Source: Sphingomonas phyllosphaerae 5.2 (GTDB lineage: Bacteria > Pseudomonadota > Alphaproteobacteria > Sphingomonadales > Sphingomonadaceae). From it: a stretch of 64,000 nt of DNA. The notes beneath the pieces are model-generated. The model saw nothing but the letters and a program-made list of their open reading frames with translations. It searched no databases and was not told the origin of the DNA. The stretch spans positions 1,453,501 through 1,517,500 of the forward strand of contig NZ_ATTI01000001.1 of NCBI RefSeq assembly GCF_000419605.1. Direction: 5' to 3'. This document shows, piece by piece, positions 57,487-64,000 of this stretch (the stretch's first letter is position 1; the number at the start of each line of letters is the position of its first letter). The position numbers and the translations under genes were made by a program.

Positions 57487-57817
57487 GTTCTGCCTGCGCC
57501 TTCTTCGTGGCGCGATCCCACCATGCGCGGGTGAGGACGACGCGGACGCGCTCCGGGTCGGCGCTGCCGTAACGGACCAGCAGGCCAGGCCAGTTCGCGT
57601 AATGCGCGGTCTCCCAGAAGGTGGCGGGATCGCTTTCGATCAGGATCGCCTTCTCCTCGTGCGGGGCGACGACGTGAAAGCTGCCGGGTTCGCGGCCGGT
57701 CGAGCAGATCAGCTTGCCGCGCGTCTTGATCGCGGGGTGGCCGTACGACGTCGACGCCTCGGTCGCAGGCAGTGTGAGCGCGAAGGCGGCGACGTCCTCC
57801 CAGCGGGCGAAGGTCAA
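57470..57817 (-). CDS. MmcQ/YjbR-family small protein
   Basis: A 115-residue protein of the MmcQ/YjbR family, which has a CyaY-like fold and is suspected of binding DNA. Recognisable segments are the N-terminal WEDVAAFALTLPATEASTSYGHPAIK, the KGKLI-like strand and the C-terminal VVLTRAWWDRATKKAQ. The start is a TTG overlapping the upstream serine hydrolase stop (TTGA), an unusual but well-placed codon; there is no ATG nearby in frame. It lies between the serine hydrolase and the RNase H-like gene. Confidence 0.75.
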   Translation of the reverse strand: MTFARWEDVAAFALTLPATEASTSYGHPAIKTRGKLICSTGREPGSFHVVAPHEEKAILIESDPATFWETAHYANWPGLLVRYGSADPERVRVVLTRAWWDRATKKAQAEHGPRP

Positions 57818-59190
57818 GGCGCCGCGATCAGGTCGGCGGTGAAGCGCGCGACGTCGAAGCGGGTGCCGGTCGGGTCCTCGCCGCGGCGGACCACGACGAG
57901 CCGGTGAGAGGGCACCACCATGACGTACTGGCCGCGGTTGCCCTGCGCCGAATAGCTGCCGGCGGGCAGCCCCTGCGCGGGGCCGAACAGCCAGATCGAC
58001 GCGCCATAGCCTTCGCTGCGATCGGGTTGTGGACCGGCGGGAGTAGTCATGTAGCGCATCCAGCCGGCGGGGAGGATGCGGCGACCTTCCCAAACGCCGT
58101 CCTGCAGCCAAAACTGCCCGAGGCGGGCGAGATCGCGCGCGGTGGTCCACATGTCGCTGGAGGCGATGAGATTGTCTTGCCAGTCACTCTGCGCGACGGT
58201 GTGACGCATGCCGAGCGTGGCGAAAAGACGGTCGGGCAGCGCACGGTAGCGGGCGTCGCCTAGCGAGGACCGCAGCGCCCTGGCGACGAGCATGATGTCG
58301 TTGTTGGCGTAGCGGAAGCGCTCGCCGGGACGCGAGGAGAGCGGCCACGACGTCGCCTGTTCGGTGACGGCAGTGCCGCCGAAGTAGATCGCATCGGTGC
58401 GGTTGCCGGCGGTGTCGCTGTGCAGCCCCGAGGACATGCGCAACAGCTGATCGAGCGTGATCCGCGCGCGCGGATCGGCGCCGTACCGGCTGCGCCATTC
58501 GGGGATGTCGGCCGGTCGGCGGACGTCGATGCCGCTTATCCCGACCAGCGTGCCGGTGATGCTCTTGGCGACCGACCAGGTCCGGTTTGCGACATACGGG
58601 CCGAAGCCGTCGCGGTAGCGCTCCGCGACGATGCGACCGTCGCGCAGGACGACGACGCCGAGCGTCTCGCTGCCGCGGCCATAGGCGCCATCGAGCGCGC
58701 GGTCGACGACGCGGGTCACCGCTTCGGAAGGGCGAGGGGCGATGCCGGCGTCGCCCAGCGGCCACGGGCGCGGGTCGGCGCCCGCGACACGCGGCGGCGC
58801 GGTGCGGCGTGCGCCGGGCAGCGGGGCGCCGATCGGGGCGAGCGTGCAGCCCTTGCCGGCGGTCCAGACGGCATGGCGCGCGGGAAGCTGCCGGTCGAAC
58901 GAAACACTGACGGTGCCGGCGCGGCGATCGACCTGCGCGGCGAGCGTCGGCACGATCTCGTCATATTCGGGGTAGATGCCCCTCAAATCGAGCGCTTCGA
59001 CCTGCCGTTCGGTGCGGCCGGCGGTAAAGACGCCGCTGCACAGGAACGCGGCCTTGTAGCCCGCGGCGATCGCGCGGACGTAATTGGCGCGGTCGTCGGC
59101 GCGAACCGATTGCGGGGATTGCGCAACGGCGGGAGCGGCGAGGGCGATCAAGGCGGGAAGGGCGAGGAAGCGGCGCATGACGACGTTCAT
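57814..59190 (-). CDS. Serine hydrolase (class C beta-lactamase family)
   Basis: A 458-residue exported serine hydrolase. The signal peptide (about 1-24) ends AAPAVAQ. The beta-lactamase/penicillin-binding fold has the SxxK motif at S206-K209 (SVAKS) and the YxN motif at Y294-N296 (YANN). The expected activity is hydrolysis of esters, peptides or beta-lactams; many of these proteins are esterases. The start MNVVMRR is chosen from several. It is followed in operon by the YjbR-like and RNase H-like genes. Confidence 0.85.
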   Translation of the reverse strand: MNVVMRRFLALPALIALAAPAVAQSPQSVRADDRANYVRAIAAGYKAAFLCSGVFTAGRTERQVEALDLRGIYPEYDEIVPTLAAQVDRRAGTVSVSFDRQLPARHAVWTAGKGCTLAPIGAPLPGARRTAPPRVAGADPRPWPLGDAGIAPRPSEAVTRVVDRALDGAYGRGSETLGVVVLRDGRIVAERYRDGFGPYVANRTWSVAKSITGTLVGISGIDVRRPADIPEWRSRYGADPRARITLDQLLRMSSGLHSDTAGNRTDAIYFGGTAVTEQATSWPLSSRPGERFRYANNDIMLVARALRSSLGDARYRALPDRLFATLGMRHTVAQSDWQDNLIASSDMWTTARDLARLGQFWLQDGVWEGRRILPAGWMRYMTTPAGPQPDRSEGYGASIWLFGPAQGLPAGSYSAQGNRGQYVMVVPSHRLVVVRRGEDPTGTRFDVARFTADLIAAP

Positions 59191-59230
59191 CCCATCCCGT
59201 ATTCGCGAGGGCAATGCGAGATTTACGTGG

Positions 59231-59292
59231 CATTGCGAGCGAAGCGACCCGCGGTACCGCTCGACCGGGGATCGCTTCGCTCACAACGGCAA
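59231..59292. repeat. REP-like inverted repeat (second copy)
   Basis: The arm CATTGCGAGCGAAGCGACC and its inverted partner GGATCGCTTCGCTCACAACGGCAAT flank a GC-rich loop, with a small asymmetric bulge. The core GCGAGCG..GAAGCGA(T)CC is shared with the repeat near 6811-6889. It lies between the serine hydrolase and the GH18-fusion genes, in a short intergenic space. Confidence 0.6.
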
Positions 59293-59299
59293 TACGGCG

Positions 59300-62200
59300 C
59301 TACTGCGCAGGGGCGGCGACGCGGCCCGTGCGCTCCAGCTTGCCCCAGCCGACCACCATGCCGCGGACCGCCGAGGAGATCGCGCGGATCACGACCCCGT
59401 ACATGATCTGCCGGTAGACCAGCCGCTGCGCGATCAGCAGAACGGCGGGGTAGCGCGCCTTATGTCCGTCGAGACGATAGGCGATCCAGCCGCACACGAC
59501 CTCTACCGCAGTGAAGGCGAGCCAGTAGAGCCCCATCTTGCTGATGTCGCCGCTGGTCTGCGCCCAGCCATGCTGGTGCACGCGGAGTGCGGTGCCGACG
59601 ATCGACAGAACCAGCGTGAGATCGATTAGCGGGGAGATCGCGGCGAAGAGGATCTGGAACAGCCACGCCTGCGGCAGGCCGACCAGCGCGAGACCCGACG
59701 GCTTGCGGGTGCGCAGGATCGCGCGATGCTTCCACAGGCACTGCAGCGTGCCGAACGCCCAACGATAACGCTGCTTGGCGAGCGCGCGGAACGTCTCGGG
59801 CGCTTCGGTCCATGCCACCGCGCGCGGATCGTAGGTGACGCGCCAGCCGGCGCGCTGGATCGCAATCGTGAGATCCTGATCCTCGGCCAGCGTATCTTCC
59901 GGGTACCCACCGACCGCGTCGAGCGCGGCACGACGCCACGCCCCGACCGCGCCGGGGACGACCGTCATCGCATCGAATCCGGCGAGCGCGCGGCGTTCCA
60001 GGTTCTGCGCGGTGATATACTCGATCGCCTGCCAGCGAGTGACGAGATTGACGCGGTTTCCGACGCGCGCATCGCCCGCCACCGCGCCGATGCGCGGATC
60101 GGCGAACCAGCGTACGAGGCGGGTGATCGTCTCGATCTCGAACTGCGTATCGGCGTCGAGCGCGATGACGACTTCGCCGGTGGCCTGAAGCAGCGCGCGG
60201 TTCAGCGCCGCGGCCTTGCCGCCGTTCTCCAGCGTCAGCAGCGTGACGCGCGGGTCGTTCGCGAAGGCGGCGGCGACCGCGGCGCTGGTGCCATCGCGCG
60301 AACCGTCGTCGGCGACGATCACCTGCAGATCGGGATAGTCGCTGGACAGCACGCGCGCGACCGAGCTGGAGATCACGCGTTCCTCGTTATAGGCCGGAAT
60401 GATCACCGACACCGTCGGGCGGTGGACCGGCGGCTCGCCGCGGCGGCGGCGGCTCTGCACCCAGGCAAGCGCTGCCATCAGCACCGCGCGCGCCATGCCG
60501 AGCCCGATCGCGAGATACGACAGCCACCCGATCAGCCCGACGATCCCGGCGAGCACGACGAACATCGCGACGTCGGCGCGCACCGCCAGCAGGTCGCGCC
60601 CGACCACCTTGGGCATCGCTTGCGCCTGACCGAGCCCTGCAAGCTGCGACACGGTGACGAACTGGTAACCCTCCGCCTTCAGCGTCCGGATGATCTGCGG
60701 AAGCGCCGCGACGGTTTCCGACCGGTCGCCCCCGCCGTCGTGGAGCAGGATGACGTTGCCCGAGCTGGTCGGGGTGGCGCCGTGGACCTGATCGATCACC
60801 TGCGTGACGATCGAATCGGTGCCGGGGCGTGCCCAGTCGTTGGGATCGACGTGCAGCCCGGTGACGGTATATCCGAGCTTCTGTGCGACCAGCGCCGGCC
60901 CGAGCTCGTCGGTGGTGGTCGGCTCCGCGTCGCCGAAATAGGGCGCACGGAACAGCGTCATGCGACGGCCGGTATACGCCTCCACCAGCCGCTGGGTGGT
61001 GTTGATCTCCAGCCGTGCCTGCCGCTCCGAGACGGCGGCCAGATTGGGGTGGCTATAGGTGTGGTTGCCGATCTCGCCGCCGTCAGCGACGATGCGGTTA
61101 AGCAGGCCGGGTTCCTCCAGTGCGTTCTGCCCGATCACGAAGAAGGTTCCAGGCACCTGCGCCTGTTCCAAAACCTTGAGGATCTTCGGCGTCCAGGTGG
61201 GGTCGGGACCGTCGTCGAACGTGAGCGCCAGCCGCTTCGGGTTCTGCGCGCCGGTGCGCTGGACGACATAGGGCGTCGGCAGCACGTCGTAGCGCTCGTC
61301 GGTGATGATGCCCTGTGCATCGCGCGCCACCTTGCGGACACCCGCTGCGGGCGTCGCGGTGATGCGCAGGATCTCGCCAGTGCCCTCGACATCGGCGTTC
61401 AGCAGCGCGCGCGGCGTCGACAGGTCGGGGGTGCCGCCGGTACGGAAGGCGGTGAGATCCGACCAGAAGCCGGGGTCCTCGCTGCCGAGCCGCCACAGCG
61501 CGACGTCATCGATGCCGAGGCGCTTCAGCGCGGCAAGCTGGTTCCAACTCGTGGCTGCGTCCAGCAACCATATCGAATGGCGCTTTCCGTCTTCGTCATA
61601 CGCGAAGGCAGCGTTGCCCGCGTTGCGATCGAAGGTGATCGACGCCTGGCTGTCGTGCGCGGCGAGCCACGCGTCCTCGATCGAGAGCGCGTCGGTGTCG
61701 TCGCCGTGCCAGTCATAGGCGTAGCTGCCGAGCGCCACGACCAGCTTGTCGCGGCCGACCGCCTTGATCGCCGCGGCGACCTGCTCGACGAACCACGGCT
61801 GCGCAGCGATCGGGCCGGGTAATCCGCCCTCCCAATGCTGGTCATAGGCCATGAAGATCAGCCGGTCGGAGGCACGCGCGATCGCCGCGACCGGCCATGC
61901 CTCGTCCTCGGCCGGTGCCGTCACCGCCAGCTGTGCCCCCTTGGGAAGTGCGGTGCGCAGGATGCGGAGGAAGCGCAGGTAATCGTTCATGGCGCCGGCC
62001 GGCAGCGCCTCGAAGTCCATGACCACGCCGGCGCGGTGCGTCGCGACGACATAGCGGCCGAGCTTTTGCGCAAACGCGCGCGATGCCTGCGGATCGCGCA
62101 GCAACGCCGCAGCGCCGGCGCCATCCCAGTCGCTGTCGCCGAAGTTCTGCACCATCGGCAGCACCTTGGGCGCGTGCTTCATCGCGGCGATCATGCGATC

Positions 62201-62608
62201 GAACGGCAGGTCGGGTTCGACCTGCACCTGATGCCGGGGACCGGACACGCTGATCGTCGCCGGCACCACCCAGTCGAGACTGGCGCTGTGACGACGCAAC
62301 GAGGCGATGCTGGCGTCGTCGCCGGGCACGTAGAAGCCGATCGACAGCGGCGAGTGCGGGTCGTTGGCGGCGGCGGGTCGATGCGGCAGCCAGCTCGCGA
62401 TCCCGCGCCCGACCCCTTTTTCGACGCGCAACGCCGCGGCACGAGGCTGCGGCAACGGCAGTGCGAGATCTCGCCCGCGCGGCACGCGGATCAGCGTCGC
62501 GGCGAAGACGATCGCGCTGATGACGATCACCGCCAGCAAGACGGCCACGACGCGCTTCGACAGGCGACTGCGCCGCCCGGTGGGATCGAAGAAGATGGGA
62601 CGGGTCAT
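59300..62608 (-). CDS. GH18-like / polysaccharide deacetylase / glycosyltransferase 2 fusion
   Basis: A 1,102-residue protein with three enzyme modules. After a membrane anchor (about 20-42) comes a GH18-like domain (about 85-395) with D198 and E200 in VVMDFE. A NodB-type deacetylase follows (about 458-660) with TFDDGPDP (463-470), HTYSHP (516-521) and the HDGGGDRS region. Two or three membrane spans (about 680-720) lead to a family 2 glycosyltransferase (about 730-980) with DDGS (767-770), DAD (818-820), EDQD (909-912) and QRYRW (946-950), then further membrane spans. It probably makes and trims an N-acetylhexosamine polymer. The reading frame is fully intact. Confidence 0.9.
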   Translation of the reverse strand: MTRPIFFDPTGRRSRLSKRVVAVLLAVIVISAIVFAATLIRVPRGRDLALPLPQPRAAALRVEKGVGRGIASWLPHRPAAANDPHSPLSIGFYVPGDDASIASLRRHSASLDWVVPATISVSGPRHQVQVEPDLPFDRMIAAMKHAPKVLPMVQNFGDSDWDGAGAAALLRDPQASRAFAQKLGRYVVATHRAGVVMDFEALPAGAMNDYLRFLRILRTALPKGAQLAVTAPAEDEAWPVAAIARASDRLIFMAYDQHWEGGLPGPIAAQPWFVEQVAAAIKAVGRDKLVVALGSYAYDWHGDDTDALSIEDAWLAAHDSQASITFDRNAGNAAFAYDEDGKRHSIWLLDAATSWNQLAALKRLGIDDVALWRLGSEDPGFWSDLTAFRTGGTPDLSTPRALLNADVEGTGEILRITATPAAGVRKVARDAQGIITDERYDVLPTPYVVQRTGAQNPKRLALTFDDGPDPTWTPKILKVLEQAQVPGTFFVIGQNALEEPGLLNRIVADGGEIGNHTYSHPNLAAVSERQARLEINTTQRLVEAYTGRRMTLFRAPYFGDAEPTTTDELGPALVAQKLGYTVTGLHVDPNDWARPGTDSIVTQVIDQVHGATPTSSGNVILLHDGGGDRSETVAALPQIIRTLKAEGYQFVTVSQLAGLGQAQAMPKVVGRDLLAVRADVAMFVVLAGIVGLIGWLSYLAIGLGMARAVLMAALAWVQSRRRRGEPPVHRPTVSVIIPAYNEERVISSSVARVLSSDYPDLQVIVADDGSRDGTSAAVAAAFANDPRVTLLTLENGGKAAALNRALLQATGEVVIALDADTQFEIETITRLVRWFADPRIGAVAGDARVGNRVNLVTRWQAIEYITAQNLERRALAGFDAMTVVPGAVGAWRRAALDAVGGYPEDTLAEDQDLTIAIQRAGWRVTYDPRAVAWTEAPETFRALAKQRYRWAFGTLQCLWKHRAILRTRKPSGLALVGLPQAWLFQILFAAISPLIDLTLVLSIVGTALRVHQHGWAQTSGDISKMGLYWLAFTAVEVVCGWIAYRLDGHKARYPAVLLIAQRLVYRQIMYGVVIRAISSAVRGMVVGWGKLERTGRVAAPAQ

Positions 62609-62773
62609 GGCTCAGCGACTTTCCCTGGTCGCCGCGGCTCCGGCGGTCGTAACGATCACGAATCAGCTCCCGACGGGCAGGGCGCCCGAACGGATCCCGG
62701 ATAGCGCACCGTCTCCTAAGGCAGCGTGATGGGAACATTACGGTTCGGTCATCGAGCGGGTCGGCGGGGAAGT

Positions 62774-62789
62774 ATGACCGATCGGTCAT
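62774..62789. promoter_or_regulatory. Perfect 16-bp palindrome, candidate operator
   Basis: ATGACCGATCGGTCAT is a perfect palindrome at 62774-62789, and a half-site TCGGTCAT occurs at 62745-62752. It lies 60 bp before the PDZ gene and 166 bp before the divergent GH18 fusion gene. GACCG-type palindromes are common TetR-family operators; the regulator is not in the window. Confidence 0.5.
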
Positions 62790-62848
62790 CTTCGGATCAT
62801 CTTGCGACGAGGAGGCCAACGCTACCCCATCGGCAGGAGATTCCTGCC

Positions 62849-63277
62849 ATGCCGAACGTGCCGCATCGCTCGCGCCCCACCGACCCCGACCTGCGCGCGA
62901 TCGGATTGCTGACGCTCGTGCTCGTGCTGCTTTTCGCTGCGGCAACGGTGGGAATGGTGTGGACGCGCGTGCTGCACGGGCGCGGCACCGCGATGCCGGG
63001 GCGTGAACTGATCGGCGCCACGTTCGCGCCGCTGGAGGAGGCCGGCGTGGTGGTGGACAGCGTGCGCGCCGACGGCATCGCACGGCGCGGCGGGCTGCGG
63101 GTCGGCGATGTGATCGAGGTGGTGGACGGTGCAGCGGTGCGCAGCGTCGATGCCGCCGATCGTGCATTGCAGGCACCGCGTTTGTTACGGCAAAGGCTCG
63201 ACATTCGCGTCCGGCGCGGCAAGAGGGAGCTTGATCTGCATCTGGATGCAAGCGGGGGAGCGTCGCGTGGCCAATAA
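62849..63277 (+). CDS. Membrane-anchored PDZ-domain protein
   Basis: A 142-residue protein with one N-terminal membrane span (about 18-38) and a PDZ-like domain (about 55-130) including VDSVRADGIARRGGLRVGDVIEVVDGAAV. PDZ domains bind exposed protein tails; this one would face the periplasm. The ATG has AGGAGA nine bases upstream. Its stop overlaps the next gene by 11 bases, tying it to a two-component system; it may sense or modulate that system. Confidence 0.8.
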   Translation: MPNVPHRSRPTDPDLRAIGLLTLVLVLLFAAATVGMVWTRVLHGRGTAMPGRELIGATFAPLEEAGVVVDSVRADGIARRGGLRVGDVIEVVDGAAVRSVDAADRALQAPRLLRQRLDIRVRRGKRELDLHLDASGGASRGQ

Positions 63278-63953
63278 GGTCCTGTTGATTGAGGACGATG
63301 ACGCCACCGCCGACTTCGTCGCGCGCGGATTGGGCGAGGAAGGCTTCGTCGTCGACCGTGCCGCCAACGGACGCGACGGGTTGTTCCACGCCACCGACGG
63401 CAGCTACGACTGCATCGTGCTCGATCGGATGCTGCCCGGGATCGACGGAATGGGCGTGTTGGCGGCGGTACGCGCGGCGGGGATCGAGACGCCGGTGATC
63501 GTGCTCTCGGCGCTGGGCGCGGCGGAGGACCGCATCCACGGCCTGACCAACGGCGCCGACGACTATCTGACCAAGCCGTTTGCGTTCGTCGAGCTGCTGG
63601 CGCGGATCCGGCTGCTGATTCGACGCGGCGGGTCGGGCAAGGCGGTTGAGACTGTCCTGCGGTGCGGTGATCTCGAAATGGACCTGCTGGCGCGGCGGAC
63701 GAAGCGCGCCGGCCGCCCGATAGACCTTCAACCGCGCGAATTCCGCTTGCTTGAATTCATGCTCCGACACGTCGACCAGGTGGTGACGCGCACCATGCTG
63801 CTCGAAGGCGTGTGGGATTACCATTTCGACCCCGGCACCAATGTGATCGACGTACACCTGAGCCGATTGCGCAAGAAGGTGGACGAAGGCTTCGATCACC
63901 CGCTGCTGCACACCGTGCGCGGCGCGGGGTATCGGCTCGGCGTCGATCGCTAG
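63267..63953 (+). CDS. OmpR-family response regulator
   Basis: A 228-residue regulator. Receiver residues are D11/D12 (EDDD), the phosphorylation site D53 in VLDRMLPG and K103 in TKPF; the winged-helix output ends GAGYRLGVD. The GTG start lies inside the preceding PDZ gene and has GGGGGAG six to seven bases upstream, which decides the start over an ATG seven codons earlier. A kinase gene follows at once. Signal and targets unknown. Confidence 0.9.
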   Translation: MANKVLLIEDDDATADFVARGLGEEGFVVDRAANGRDGLFHATDGSYDCIVLDRMLPGIDGMGVLAAVRAAGIETPVIVLSALGAAEDRIHGLTNGADDYLTKPFAFVELLARIRLLIRRGGSGKAVETVLRCGDLEMDLLARRTKRAGRPIDLQPREFRLLEFMLRHVDQVVTRTMLLEGVWDYHFDPGTNVIDVHLSRLRKKVDEGFDHPLLHTVRGAGYRLGVDR

Positions 63954-63957
63954 GGCA

Positions 63958-64000
63958 TTGCTGCGCTCCGCCACCTTCCGGTTCGCGGCACTGGTGTTCC
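63958..64000 (+). CDS. Start of a sensor histidine kinase (cut by window end)
   Basis: From TTG 63958, five bases after the response regulator stop, an open frame runs to the window end: LLRSATFRFAALVF, a typical membrane-entry start of sensor kinases that follow OmpR-type regulators. Only 14 codons are visible, so the call rests on context. Confidence 0.45.
   Translation, partial: MLRSATFRFAALVF

Noticed and set aside
59726..61822. Plus-strand 698-residue frame opposite the GH18/GT2 fusion
   Set aside because: Antisense shadow of a strong three-domain gene; rich in Arg, Asp and His with no family match.

Overview
The window is high-GC, gene-dense chromosomal DNA from an alphaproteobacterium. 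Gene content points to the sphingomonads (Sphingomonas or a close relative): exosortase-A-associated biosynthesis genes next to a PEP-CTERM protein, TonB-dependent receptors, a TorF-type porin fused to a kdp operon, an HWE-family histidine kinase, a 3-keto-glycoside oxidation cluster, and short palindromic repeats of the kind common in this group. This is an inference from gene content; no rRNA is present. There is one tRNA (Thr-UGU), and no CRISPR array, prophage or complete insertion sequence is visible.

Layout. 1-4.3 kb: the end of an exosortase-A-associated operon (acyl-CoA ligase, PLP decarboxylase), a membrane diguanylate cyclase and a PEP-CTERM protein. 4.3-11 kb: housekeeping and regulatory genes (alpha/beta hydrolase, MarR, ROK fructokinase, shikimate-dehydrogenase-like protein, DinB, CHASE4 chemoreceptor-like protein). 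11.2-20.1 kb: a full minus-strand potassium operon, TorF porin - tiny ORF - kdpF-A-B-C-D-E. 20.5-24.3 kb: GH43 glycosidase and a chemoreceptor/CheW pair. 24.5-28.7 kb: a divergent glucokinase-family protein, a methyltransferase and several poorly coding stretches. 28.7-32.5 kb: nrdA (without an adjacent nrdB) divergent from a class I fumarase. 33-39 kb: TonB receptor divergent from a DUF1080 / GMC oxidoreductase / gluconate-2-dehydrogenase-subunit-3 operon, likely for oxidative 3-keto-sugar metabolism. 39.5-46.9 kb: LysR regulator divergent from a leucine/isovalerate operon (isovaleryl-CoA dehydrogenase, both methylcrotonyl-CoA carboxylase subunits, MaoC hydratase, CitE-like lyase), with translational coupling at most junctions. 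47-52.1 kb: ABC1/UbiB kinase, a MITE-like element and a large TonB receptor whose signal peptide is separated from its body by an apparent one-base frameshift. 52.5-56 kb: HWE kinase, stand-alone receiver and Crp/Fnr regulator. 56.4-64 kb: tRNA-Thr, a three-gene minus-strand operon (serine hydrolase, YjbR-like, RNase H-like-fold protein), a 1,102-residue GH18-deacetylase-glycosyltransferase fusion, and a divergent PDZ protein / response regulator / (cut) histidine kinase operon with a perfect 16-bp palindrome in the shared promoter region.

Most gene starts were chosen by reading-frame, Shine-Dalgarno and overlap evidence. The most unusual items are the triple-domain polysaccharide enzyme, the frameshifted TonB receptor, the nrdA lacking both nrdB and the ATP-cone, the non-canonical leucine cluster, the 11-bp-phased repeats in front of the kdp operon, the MITE-like element and the palindrome between the GH18 fusion and the PDZ operon. 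I did not find a clearly novel defence or mobile system.
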